A stretch of 64,000 nt of DNA from positions 186,001 through 250,000 of the forward strand of contig JAQGEQ010000137.1 of the NCBI GenBank assembly GCA_034620365.1. The letters are read 5' to 3'. Source of the DNA: Pegea sp. RAD2-039 (Eukaryota; Chordata; Thaliacea; Salpida; Salpidae). The notes beneath the pieces are model-generated. The model made no database searches and was not told where the DNA came from. It saw only the letters and a program-made list of their open reading frames with translations. Both the position numbers and the translations under genes were made by a program. Position 1 is the stretch's first letter. The number at the start of each line of letters is the position of its first letter. Shown in pieces: positions 50,257-62,300 of the stretch.

Positions 50257-52697
50257 TCAACAGCGTTTGTTGAAAATCAATTGGATTTCTTCTTCTGAAA
50301 GAAATTTTGTTTCTGGGACTACAAAGTAAATAAACAAAAGCGTTAAAGAAGCGACTGCCAAATAAGGCAACATCGCCCATACGCCCAAGGTTTCCTGCGA
50401 AAGAAAAAGAATAAAATGATTCTGTCATGATGATTATGATGACTCACATAAAAAATAGGAGTCAGAAAAGATACAAGAGTGAATGAACCCCAAAAACAAA
50501 AGACGCAGATAGCAACAGCTGCCGGTCTTGCCTTATAAGGAAATAATTCTGGAATAATCGTGTAACAAACTAACCCTGAACCCATATTGACGCTTGAAAC
50601 AAACCCTGTTCGAAAATGGTCGTTTTTAAATATGGCCTGATGTTTATATTTACGAACCAATCATTGAAGCGATACTGATGTAAGGCATCCAAGCAGTTGT
50701 GTCTTGAAAGATGCAAGAGATCGTGTAGAGAGTATGTGAGATGATGACAAAGAGGTTCCCATACAACAAAAGACTTCGACGACCAAAACGAAGAGCAATG
50801 AAACACTGCAACATCCGGAATCAAGAAAGAGTCCGAAGATGAAGATACACTTACGCCACAAAAACTCGATATAAACTGAACAACGGCGATAATAATTGAA
50901 GCGTAACAAGTCAGTGAATCAGGAATTCCTGCTGCTGAAAACGCGATGTTCAAGTTGTTCTGGACTCCGTTGATGCCACTTAATTGTGATGATGACATCA
51001 CTACGCAACCGGAGAATAATTGTAATCGTAAACGTTTTGAAACCAGTACCTGTGACATCTACAGATTACAATCCAGTAGAGATAAAAGATGAGATACCTG
51101 CCACAGGGAAGCAAACTTAGTGATTGGTTGTTCTTCAATCAGACCTTCATTTGAAGCTATTTTCTTTACACGAGGGTTCAAACATTTCGAATATCTGTTC
51201 GAGAAACGTTGCTAAGTGATTTAAGGTGCTGAGGAACGTTTGTTACTTTCTATTGGTTGCTATGAAGAATGTGAAGATTAGAAAAAGGAAACTTGGAATT
51301 GCTGGAGTTGCAAGGAGCAAGAAGAGTTCTTGTGAACCACCCAGAACCTGTTTGAGTCCAAGAACATTTCCAAAGATTGCTCCAACTGAGATAGCAACTG
51401 TAAACATGGAACCAACAAATCCTCTAATACGATTGGTTGAGAGACTTGAGACGAATATTGGACCAACTCCTGAGCACAAGATGATGACTTGAAGTTTACG
51501 AGGTTCGATTACTAACCGAGTCCAAATCCAGTTAAAATCCCAGATAAAAATCGATCTAACAAGATAGCATTAGATACATTAAAGAATATCAAAGCTGATA
51601 TAATCGTGCTGATGACGACGTTCGCGATCTAAAACAATGACGTCATCATTGACACGTGACATGTGCTTGTGTTTACTTGACAAGTGACAAGGCTTCTTAA
51701 TGACGATACAAATGATAGAGTGAATCGAACTGCTAAAGAACCAATAACTCCACCAATAGGAAAAGCTGTAGAAGTTGTAATGAAGTGAAGACGGCGCTGA
51801 CTCGTTGGCATGTAGTAATCGTAAGTTTTCTGCAAAGTTTTGTGACGTCAGCTGATATAGAAGTCAAATCGCTTTATGACGTAATTTTCATCCAAACTCA
51901 CGTAGTAAGTTTGATTTGCAAATTGCAGAATACTTGCTGCTGCTGCATTGTTTGTTCCAATAGTGTAACCGTAAGAATAATTAATTGATAAAGCACAAAG
52001 TATAGCGAGAAGAATTCTACATTTTGTGAGGTTTACGCCGTGCTGCTGGAACAATTTGAATTATGAAGATATCTTAGTTTCAAAAATTAGCAAATATTTA
52101 ATGTGAGCTTCGATTTTTGACAAAAAGCCAAAACTGTTTTGTTTTATTTGAATAAAACAGCAAATAATCTGATGTAAGTTCTTATATAAATTTTAATTAA
52201 CAAAATTCAGTTTTATATAATCAGCAAATATACTTAATTATCGGTAAATATTATATATTTACAAACTTTTCAAATATTGTCTAGCTTTTGTAACCATGGT
52301 CATTACTGTTTACTTTTTTTTGACACAAACTTTATGACTAAGGTAATGTTTATTATCTGCGGAATGTATTTCTAAATTAAATTAAATTAATAAAACTTTC
52401 AACTAAACCATAATAAAATACAAAAATATCTGTTGTGCATCTTTAAAAAGTGATTTGTTTTTAAATAATTGCTTTAAAGTTCACTTTAGTAAAAGTTACT
52501 AACATTTAACACCGTTTCATGATAAATAAATATTATTAACTGACTTTTAGCAAATAGCGGAAACACAAACGCAACATAATCCTGTTTTTACTATTTGACT
52601 AAATATTAGAATTTCAACTTACTTTGCTATTATATAACTGATCTAATCCTGAGTAAAGTGTCTTGTCTTCATCTTCTGGTCTAATGTTTGTTTCCAT
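50257..52697 (-). CDS. SLC2A/GLUT-family hexose transporter, divergent
   Basis: Ten exons, in transcript order: 52697-52623, 52045-51902, 51829-51710, 51628-51517, 51469-51247, 51194-51098, 51049-50855, 50805-50658, 50605-50448, 50394-50257; 469 residues with phases closing, close to the family length (about 490). About 12 hydrophobic segments are present. Family marks kept are QLSGIN in TM7, RFGRRS after TM8, PELFPYKARPAA after TM10, and the terminal VVPETK. Marks missing are the GRR motif between TM2 and TM3, the Glu of the GE-SP motif after TM4, and PESPR after TM6, where the loop is short. Substrate is unknown. The QLS motif is associated with glucose in class I GLUTs but is weak evidence here. 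Introns are 47-53 nt except introns 1 (577), 2 and 3. Confidence 0.87.
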
Positions 52698-55455
52698 TCT
52701 TTTAGAACAGTCAGTTCAATAAAAATTAATCAACAAAAACATCTGAAATAAACTTGTAAAGTTGTTTAACTTTTAAAAATTCAAAATTCAGAATATTTGG
52801 AAAATACGGAAATGAAATTAGCATTTAACTTTCTCCTTATTTCAAAATAATTTTTGGAATATTTTCTTTCTTCAAACAATTATCTAATCAAGCTTCAGTC
52901 ATCTATAAGTTGTCATTTCCTTAGTTTCTATTTACTATAAAGATTAAATACAATATATTGTCGAAAAAAATACTCACAACTTATATTACAACATCTAATT
53001 AATACTTTAAGTTTTATTCAAGATTAATTAATAAATTTACTAATTAATAATGTTATTACAGCAGTCAGCAAAATATTTCATGAATATAATAATTTAGTAG
53101 AAATACAAAGTAAATTTATTCAATTCATATCTGACAACAGTTTCAAACTAGTAAAAAAAAAAAGAACATTTTGGTCTAAAAATTGAAGCTAATAAAAAAC
53201 AAAAAATAAATCAAACTTTTAAAAATTAAATTTACCAAAATGCTAAGCTGTTGAAAATAATGAGCCTCGAATTGAAGAATATATTTTAAGCTAATTGAGG
53301 TGGAAAAATATTTCATTAATCTTAACAATTTAAAAGTATTTATTGATTTACTTGCGGCTTTAATTAACGTTTAATATTTCACTTATTAAAACTTAATTCT
53401 CCAGAAAAACCTCATCATAATTCAGTATTTACTTTTAATGTAATTTCCTGATTTCATTTAATAATGACACAAGCTGTATAAAGCAGCCTCTTTTAGCTTC
53501 AATCTTATTTCTAAACTTTTGTAAAGCTTAATTTCTAAACATTAGAACACTTCTGGTTGTTTTTTTATAACCACAAACCTCAGTGGCTGTAAGTTTTGTT
53601 TTTCAGCTGGCTGCAAATCGGTTGTCTATTTACTCCAATGTTACATAAAAACAGAAAAACTTTTTTACAAAAACAAAAAACACAACAATTTTTGTAAAAT
53701 TTATTTCTATTTAAACAAATAAGTTGCTGAAACTGAAGAAAGTTAATGAAATAAAATTTTTGGTGATTCATGAATAACAACAACAATATGAATGTTTGTT
53801 TGTTCCACTCTGTAATCAGAGTTATAACTTTTGTTTGTAACTTGTACCTTGTTGCTGCAACAACTGCCTTTCTACCCTGAAATTATCGACTGGTGCTGTC
53901 TACAAAGTCATCAGACAGTTTTGTAAATTGTGAATTTGAATAAATCAAAATAACTATTTAAGCAAATAAATGTTTATTTTAAAAAACAGAAATGCTAATT
54001 GCTGATCAATGTTTTGCTAAAATCTTTTATATATTTATCAAAGTATTTTCTATTCTGTTGTTAAAAAAACTTTAATTTGAAGTAACAAATTTTAGATAAA
54101 AAATAAAAAGTTAAATGATAATCACTAAGTTTTATATTAACATTATCAGCAGTTATTAATACCAACTTAAACTAAAAATAAATTTGCTGATTATTCTTAT
54201 TTTTAAATTATCAGTAAACATATTTGCTCCTCAGCTTAGTAAATTCATTCTGTAATAAAAACTTGATAAAATAACAACTTCCTGATCAATAATAACTTTT
54301 GCTACTAAGTCTTGTAAACATTTTTCATGAATTAAATTGATTTGAAATCGTTATCAGGATATTTTATTGAATAGTTGGTCGATGCACAAATGAAGAAATT
54401 CATTATCCTGTAATTGTTAACTGACGTCATTGTGGCTACATATAGTCAACTCTCGAATTAATCTTTTAAAGTTTCAGCTGATGGAAATCAGTGGTTGAAA
54501 GGGAGTGGACAACAATACCTGCACACATATACCTTCTTTAACCTTCATAACTTCATTTCTCAGCTGATGACAAAGTCAACTGATTGTAGGTTTTCTTTTT
54601 GTATTTACTCTTAAGTTGTTTCTCTCGAAAGTCAGTATTATTAGTAGATGGTGCGAACGAGGTCATTATGGTACTCATGGCTGGCAAGATACTTTTCACG
54701 CTCTTTAGGTTGTGGCTTTTTAAACATATCAGTATTGACCAAACCTTATTGATTTAGAACTTAATAGACAATCAATTATTTTGGTAAATATTTATTGACT
54801 AATTTTTTTAATTTATTGAGAAAAAACCAAAAGACTATCTTAAAAATTCAGCAAATGCTATCTAGTAGTCGACTTTTTTTTATATTTCAATAAAAAGAGT
54901 AAATTAAACAACTCAGTATTTAGTAAGATCTTAAATAAAAGTTTTTTGAGTAATTTAAATAATCGATTGAATGTTTTATTAAAAAGGAAAAATATAGTTC
55001 AGTATATACTCAAAAATTCTGTACAGCTATATAACGGCTTTTAGGGTGATTAATTGAAAAAATAATTAAAAAATAGTTTTAAAAAAACTATATAAACGTT
55101 TTTTATCCAAATGAAGTAGTTATTAGAAATATAAAGGTCATTAATACAATATAAACTACTACATTCAAACTTTTTTAATTATTCCAGATTTCACTTTAGG
55201 GGAATATTTTTAGATCTTCATTCTCGTGGTTGAGTAGATCGCTGGTTATCTGCTAAAAAAAATAATTTTAAAAAGTTCGATTCTATCAATTCGTTTTTAT
55301 TTAACTTTTAAAATTTGTTCGGAAAAAATTGTTAATATATTTTTACATTATAATCTATTATTTTTAGCTTTACTTATTTCAATTTGTAACTTCAGTTTTG
55401 CTACGTGTAATTTTATTAATTTGATTTTTATGAAAATCTAAATTTTCGAAAGAAA
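52698..55455. other. AT-rich intergenic, 2.8 kb
   Basis: Shared upstream region of the GLUT-like (minus) and TEX10-like (plus) genes. One TGACGTCA lies at 54422-54429 in a slightly less AT-rich patch (about 54400-54720). No ORF is supported. Confidence 0.5.
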
Positions 55456-58400
55456 ATGGGTAAAACTAGTCGATTAACGAAAGCAAAGAAGAATGATTTT
55501 AATAAAGTAAAATTTAAAGCTGGAAAAAAGAAACCAAAAGCTAATAATGTTACTTCTATTGGTTTCAAATCACAATCTTTGTATATTACTGAACAATTTC
55601 AATCTAATGAGGTTTGATATTTTGATAAATTTTATTTAATTTATAAAATTATTTGTTAGAAAATCAATAAATGAACTAAATAAATAATTTTTTGCTTTAA
55701 CTTGTAACAACATATATATATTATAAAAGTAAATTTTGCTATAATAATAAATATATAAATAAATAATAAATATATAAATAATAAGCAGATATATATAATA
55801 ATTTGTTTCATATTAAATATCAAATTATAATTGAATGTTTTAATTAATTGATTTTTTTATAGATTGATTCATTACATTCAACTGGTAATAATGTAGATAT
55901 TCAATTTTCTAAATTGAGACATACAACACCAACAATTAGGTATAATGCATTAAAACATATTCATGGATTTCTTTCAACTATTACTGATATTGATTTTGAC
56001 TTTCTAACTTTGTTTGAAAAAGTCAGCAAGTTATTAGATGATGATGACTCTGAAGTCAGGTAAGTTTTAAAAAATTCATATTTAATAACAAATTTCATTT
56101 ATAAATAATTTTATTTTTAATTTAGAAAAATTGGAATAAAAAAATTAAACAAATTATTTTTATGAAACTTATAATTACAATTTTTAAATATTTGTTTAGA
56201 AAAGCTCTATATTCACTTCTTAAGAGTATGTTTGTGTTGGTGGCCCCTAAATTGATGAAGCATCACTTCTCCTTGTTACTAACTCATCTCAGATGTGCAA
56301 TGGACCATTTATCAATGGATGTTAAATATGATTCTCTAAAGGTCGTTGAAAAACAGACATCTGCTCATTGAAACAAATTCTAACTCCATTAATCTGTGAT
56401 TAGGTCTTGGATTTGATTTTAGATCATTATTCTTCACTCATGAACATCACAGAGAGCTTTCAAATCCTTAATATCCTTCTTGAGATGATCTCAACAAAAA
56501 CTGATAATAAAAAAAGACCCAGAATCCTGGCTATGAAGTTTAGAACAAAAGAAACGTCCACCAGATGGTATAATACAGTCTTCAGTCAAATTGAAAGGAT
56601 ACTGACTGCTTCAAAGCCTGTGGTTGAAGAAGATCACCACTTGTCAGTGGAAGCACCTCTGTTGCATTGCACAGATGAATGGATTAACTCGATATCATCT
56701 CCTAAACAAGATCTGTTCGAAGAGAAGACACTGATTAAGTATTAGAGGGTTTTTTGAGTTTTTTAATCTTTTAAAAGCTTTTCTGATCTTTCTTATTTAA
56801 TAGAATTTCAGCTTCAAAACATTTTTAAAAATATTTTTTGAAAATTTTACATTTGATGAAATTTTTTTTAGTTTTAGTTGGGAACTGACTTCTAAAGAGC
56901 CAACAGCAAAAGATATTCAACTTCTGATGACACAATTTGTTCCTCTTTTAATACAAAGTTGGACAGAAGCTACTAATAGTGATGAAAGATGTAAAGATCT
57001 TGAAACCACTCGTAATATGAGATTAGTTGTGAACATTATTCTCAATTTTGTAGATTATCTTATCCAAAATTGTTGTGTTAGTGATGCAGTAAGTTGTTGT
57101 CTGTTATCTTTGATGATTTCATTAAATTCTCGTTTTTAGTTGGATTTTATCTTCATCAATTTCAATGATGTCTTTGATGAATATTTTTATTCCAAATTTC
57201 CTTTTTCAAAATCAGAATTTCTTGAAATTAAAGAAGTTTCAAATTTGAAAGAAAATAAAAAAGAAAAACGAAAAAGAAAAGATAAACAAAACAAGGAAAT
57301 CTCAAAACGAAAAGTAAGAACTTTCAAATATCTTCTGAATCTTCAACAGTTTAATCTTTAAAGGGTGCTCCTTCTGATGTGGATTTTATGCACTTAAATC
57401 TAGCTGTTTGCAACTTGATCACTTTAGTATCAATCAAATCAAAAGTAAATGGTCACGTGGAACTTTTAGAGAAAGTCTCATCTTATATCTTAAGTGTTTT
57501 AACTTCTAAGTTTAATTGTAAAGATGATGAAATATTAAAGAAAGTTTTGATGGTCTCGAGTGAGATTATAAAAACTGGAAATACAGGTGAATGAATTTTT
57601 TGTTGATTCAAATTTGAGTTTCATGGTTTTGAAAATCATTTTTCACAGATTTCAATAAAGAAATTGTTGTAAAAATTATCGAACATTACGAATCATCTGC
57701 TGGCTCCGAAAAATCTCTTATATTTCTTCATTTTATTTATTCCAATTACGCAAAAGACCATTTTCGTAATAGGTAATTAAACCATCAAAATATTTCAAAT
57801 TTTTTAATTTATTATCTTTTTAGTGACTGCTTAGAAGGATTCCATAAACTCATTTTGGATAAATTGATGTTCTCTTTGAAACTAATTCAAGAAACCAACC
57901 AAACTATCTGTAAACTCGATAAAAGTTGGTTTTCTTTACTTTCTATATTTTTATTTATTTTTATTTAATATTTAGAAGATCACATTTATCGTCATTATCA
58001 AATCCTTCTTGAAATTCTTCAATATTCTCACGTCAGAAAAGAATTGAATTATATTAACCAACTATCAAACCAAATAATTGAATTAATCGGGTTTTTAAGT
58101 GAATGTAACAAAACAGGAATATTTTGTAATTTCACTAAACGATGTTTCACTTGTACAAGTTCACAAGTAAGTCAAATCAACATCATTTCATCTTTTAGTG
58201 TCTTGTATCTTCCAGCAAAGGATCTTATGTTCTACTCTTTATCATATCGATGTTATCAGCAACCAACTCACTGAGGCTCTCTGTTCTTATTGTATAAATA
58301 CTCACAGTTCAATTATTCGAACTGTAGTCGATGTATTTGAAGATTTTTTATCAAATAAAACCTTCGAGAAAAATCGATCTTCTTTTAAAGAAATCAAATT

Positions 58401-59292
58401 CTTTATGATTATGATATTAACAGGTTTTTTCAAGATTATTTTCTCAAAGACTTTATTTAAAGTCATCTTGTGCAGCTGGTACTCTCTCAGATCACAACAA
58501 CAAGATCGAAGCGACTACATCTGAAGATCTTAAACGGATTTCAACTAACTGTTCATTTGTTCTTGATACTTGGAATATGTGGTTCACAAGAAAACTTCTC
58601 GCCTTTCCAACACCGATCAAGTTATACTTGAAGAAGTTCCTCAGCTTCGTGAGTATCTCAAAAAGTCTTCAACATCTAACTTTTAGATCTTCGTAGCCGT
58701 CAGCTGCTTATCCGGAATCATGGATTGGTTACCTAGCAACCTTCATCTTTGTTTCAAAGCAACCATTTTTTGAAGGTTTTTAATTTTCACTGATAAATTT
58801 CATTTTTTAAATATCGGATGTTGTAGAGATCATTCAGATTGATTCAATCCCAGAAGATTTTGGGAGGTTTTTAGCGATTAGCTTCACAACTAGCTCCAAT
58901 GATGAAGATTTGAAAGAAATTTACAAATTATCGATCGAAGCTTTCAAGATTTGCCCTCAAATCCGACTTCCATGTCTTCAAGACCTCCTTATTGAAGGTT
59001 TGTCTTCATCTAATCTCACCTCATAACTTCAAATGTTGGTTGTTTTGTAGATGAAGGTGTTGTTGTGCTTGTAGATCTTGTTCAGAATGATTATTTATCT
59101 GATGAGATGAATTTATTAACAGATTACATCAATAAAAATCTTGAAAAGACTTTAAATGTAAGTTTTCAGTGGAATTGAAATCTCATGATTGATTAATTTG
59201 ATCATTTAAAGGTCCAAGACTCCGGTGATGTTGCAAAAGATGAACGATTTGAAAATACTTTGCTGATAAAAACTTATCTGAGAAAAAATTAA
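55456..59292 (+). CDS. TEX10: TEX10/IPI1-like ribosome biogenesis protein
   Basis: Exons: 55456-55611, 55863-56059, 56200-56341, 56404-56738, 56872-57088, 57140-57313, 57364-57586, 57649-57772, 57824-57924, 57976-58166, 58216-58423, 58476-58648, 58697-58775, 58827-58997, 59051-59157, 59212-59292; 892 residues with phases closing, near vertebrate TEX10 (about 930). The Lys-rich start (FNKVKFKAGKKKPKA) is the family's N-terminal signature. HEAT-like helices follow, including LRHTTPTIRYNALKH and the IPI1 region. TEX10 acts in the nucleus/nucleolus with PELP1, WDR18 and SENP3/LAS1L in ITS2 processing and 60S subunit maturation. A basic segment (KEKRKRKDK, about 385-410) may be a second nuclear signal. 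Intron 1 (251 nt) contains ATAAATAT-type microsatellite sequence. Confidence 0.9.
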
Positions 59293-59357
59293 TTAAAAAA
59301 GGAAATTAATTTAAAAACAATTTCCGTTTCTTAAAAACTGCAAAAGATTTATTTTGA

Positions 59358-59363
59358 AATAAA
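59358..59363 (+). terminator. Poly(A) signal of TEX10-like gene
   Basis: AATAAA 66 bases after the stop codon. Confidence 0.55.
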
Positions 59364-62300
59364 TTTTATTCGTTCGTTTATTACTTAGTTAGTTATCAGA
59401 GAATAGTGTTTCCAAACATAAAATTAAATTTTGTGAATTTCAAATCATCAATTTTATCTTTATTATCGAGTCTTCGAGGTTTTATTCGTCAAAATATCTT
59501 TTAAATGTTAGTAAGTTTTGTTTTTGGTGGTTTAAGGTGCTAAGAGGTTTTTGATAAGGTTGTGATAAAAGTTTTGATAAAATTGTTGGTTAAATTGAAC
59601 AGCAAACTTTTAAATTAAGATTTTGTGGTTGTTGGTGTTGCTGTAGAACAAACTGTTGGTTTTGTGGTCTGCTTTTTGGTGAATCTTTTTACTGAAAAGA
59701 AATTATTTTTGGTTTAAAAATAAATTTTATAAAAAATGGAATTTGGAAAAGAATTTTAGAATATTATTTACAAAAATTTCAAAAACTATTTTCTTTTAAC
59801 TTTAAATCAATAACTTGTAAATATTATTCATAAAATAAACCAACATTTTTGCTTTATTCTAAAATTTAAATCACAATCATCAAAAATATCTTTTTCAAAA
59901 TATTAAAGTTTAAAATATAACTTCAACAAATTTCTTAAACTGAGTTAGCCATTTAATTAATCGTTCTTTAAAACAACCAACTAAATTTTCTGTGGAAATA
60001 TCGTTAGGTGGCGTAACCGGGTTAAAACCGTTCAGTTTAAAAATAAATTGATTTTGAAGAAATTTATCGATTTAAGAATAAACAACAACAGATTCAAAAT
60101 AATTCTTGTAAGATGTAAACCTATTGATTGTTCTATGATTTATAGTTTGAAGGAATTATCATAAACTGATGATGATGGCTTATATCAAATCTTATCACAA
60201 AATATTTGAGCTTTATGTTATTTCATCTCTACAAAACTGCTTGAAAAGTACAAACTCTAAATTTTGAAAGTTGTTTAATTACAGCTCAGGAAAAAGTTAT
60301 TTGTAGAAAATTCATTTAAAATGTTTTAAAATAAGAAATGTTTTTCGGTCACAGGAAATAAGTTCTTACCTTCAAAATTACCTTCTTAAAACTGTCGACT
60401 TTGTGTGAACTCAGGAAACTAAATACGTTTTTAACATCATTTATAGTTCAATACGCGATAACTGTTTTTTGTATAATGCTTGCAAAGTTGCTACAAACAG
60501 CAAAAATTCAATCTTCAAGATTTGATTTATTTTCAATAAGGATTTAATTCAGGATTTTGATTATAAAAAGTTTTGATAATTTGTTGAAGATAATCTTAGA
60601 TTGTTAATTAATCAGAACCTATTTATACTGAGACTATTAGTCAACTATTGTTAACTAAATAATTTCAAAAGTTGATTGTTGTGTCAACTTCAAGTCATTT
60701 TGACTTTTATTTACTTTTAGATAAAGCTTTCATAAATATATATTGCTACATATATACAAAGATTAGAACTAAAGATAAATTAATCTATTATAAAGTTTAT
60801 TATTTTAAAAGCTAAATTATTATTAATAAAATAATTATTATTAACGCGAAGTAATAATATATATTTGTCAGGTATTTATTTGCATATTTTTAAATTTTAG
60901 TTTGCAGTTTTTTTTCATATTTTTAATCTAGATAAAAATATTTTGGAACGTTTTTATATTTAATCTTTAAATTAAGACAAACTAATTTCAATAATTAAGT
61001 TCACAGAAACCTAACAGGAAAAGGCTTTTTAATAACTTTATGTATTATCAGCTTCTTTATTTAATTGTTCTTCGTTTGATATTTTTCAGATTCGTCAGAT
61101 ACTTTTTAAAATATTAAATATTTAAAATTTTAAATTAAAATTTAAAAAAACAATTTTTTGATTTATAAGAAAACCGTCTTTTTACAGCTTGACTTATTTA
61201 AGATTTTATTACTAGAAAAGTACATATTTGTTTAAGAACATATTTTTTATTCTAGTTGTAGAAAGCTGAAATAAAACAGAACTAGTGGCTTGAATTTACA
61301 ATCTATTTATACTTTGTTCAAGCTTGTAAAAACTATAATTGATTTTAAGTCAAAATGATGAAAAAAAAAAGCAATTTTTTTTATTTCAATTTGTGAATCC
61401 ATTAATCAACAATCCCAAAATACCTGAAGAATAATTTTAATGATTTGATAAACTCACTTCTACAGGCTTCCTAGGTGTAAATGCAAATGCAGATATTTTA
61501 AAACCAGTATTTTGATGAAAGCGTTAAACCGGTTATAGATGAATGTCAGTCAGTAAGGCGAAGGTTAAGATGTACTCATTTGTAGTTTGGCTTGTGAAAA
61601 AATGTATTTTTAGTTACTATATGATGTGAAAATATTAATTAGATTCAAATATTAATAAATAGCTTTTACTTAAAGCATTTTAAAAGCTTATAAATGAAAT
61701 ATGTTGATTAAATAAAAAAGAAATAAAAAAAAACATTTATCTAAAAGTTTTTTGAAATTTATTCAAACATGTTGAAATTTTATGCTTTTTTCTTGAGACT
61801 ATAACATGACATCTTTATTCTCCTTGAAAATATCTATTTAATTTCTTTAAATGTTAGATGCTGCCCACAATATGCAATTAGTAAAAGTTGTTTTTATAAA
61901 CCCTTGCTATTACAACATACTTAATTAGAAGACTTCGAAAATTAATGTCTTTTTATTATAAGACTTCTTATAAGAACTTATCGATTATAATGTTTAGAAA
62001 AACTAAAAAGTTTCAACAAAATATCAAAGTTTTTGTACTTTTTTGGAATTTTAATTTTAATCAGCTTAAAAACTATAAAATAAACTTTTTAAATAATTCA
62101 AAAAGTTTTCATGACATATTCTTGTAGTCACTGAATATGATGATCGAAAACAAAATAAGATTATTTGATTTGATAACTAATTTTCTGCAACCACACGTTT
62201 AAATGTGAAAAAGTTTCAACTAAATTTTGTTCATTGTATCGACCTTTCAAAAGTTTTTGGATCAGATAAACAGACTGTGTTTTGATGATGTAAAAAACAT

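Larger units (their letters stand above)
23249..54429. promoter_or_regulatory. Dispersed TGACGTCA palindromes (CRE/bZIP-type), 32 copies
   Basis: First base of each copy: 23249, 24135, 24509, 25093, 25191, 25288, 25372, 25395, 25428, 25705, 25740, 25753, 26417, 26460, 29244, 30424, 30691, 32616, 32723, 33715, 36759, 37014, 37148, 37633, 38316, 38615, 47179, 47326, 50169, 51638, 51843, 54422. They fall in introns, coding exons, UTRs and intergenic DNA. The sequence is the full cAMP-response element/ATF site. Whether these act as binding sites or reflect another process is unknown. I read them by eye, so the count may miss a few. Confidence 0.85.

Noticed and set aside
51481-51516. A 29-nt intron in the GLUT-like gene
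   Set aside because: Using the later acceptor at 51470 gives a 47-nt intron, keeps the frame and restores the family sequence GLGVGPIF, so the very short intron is not needed.
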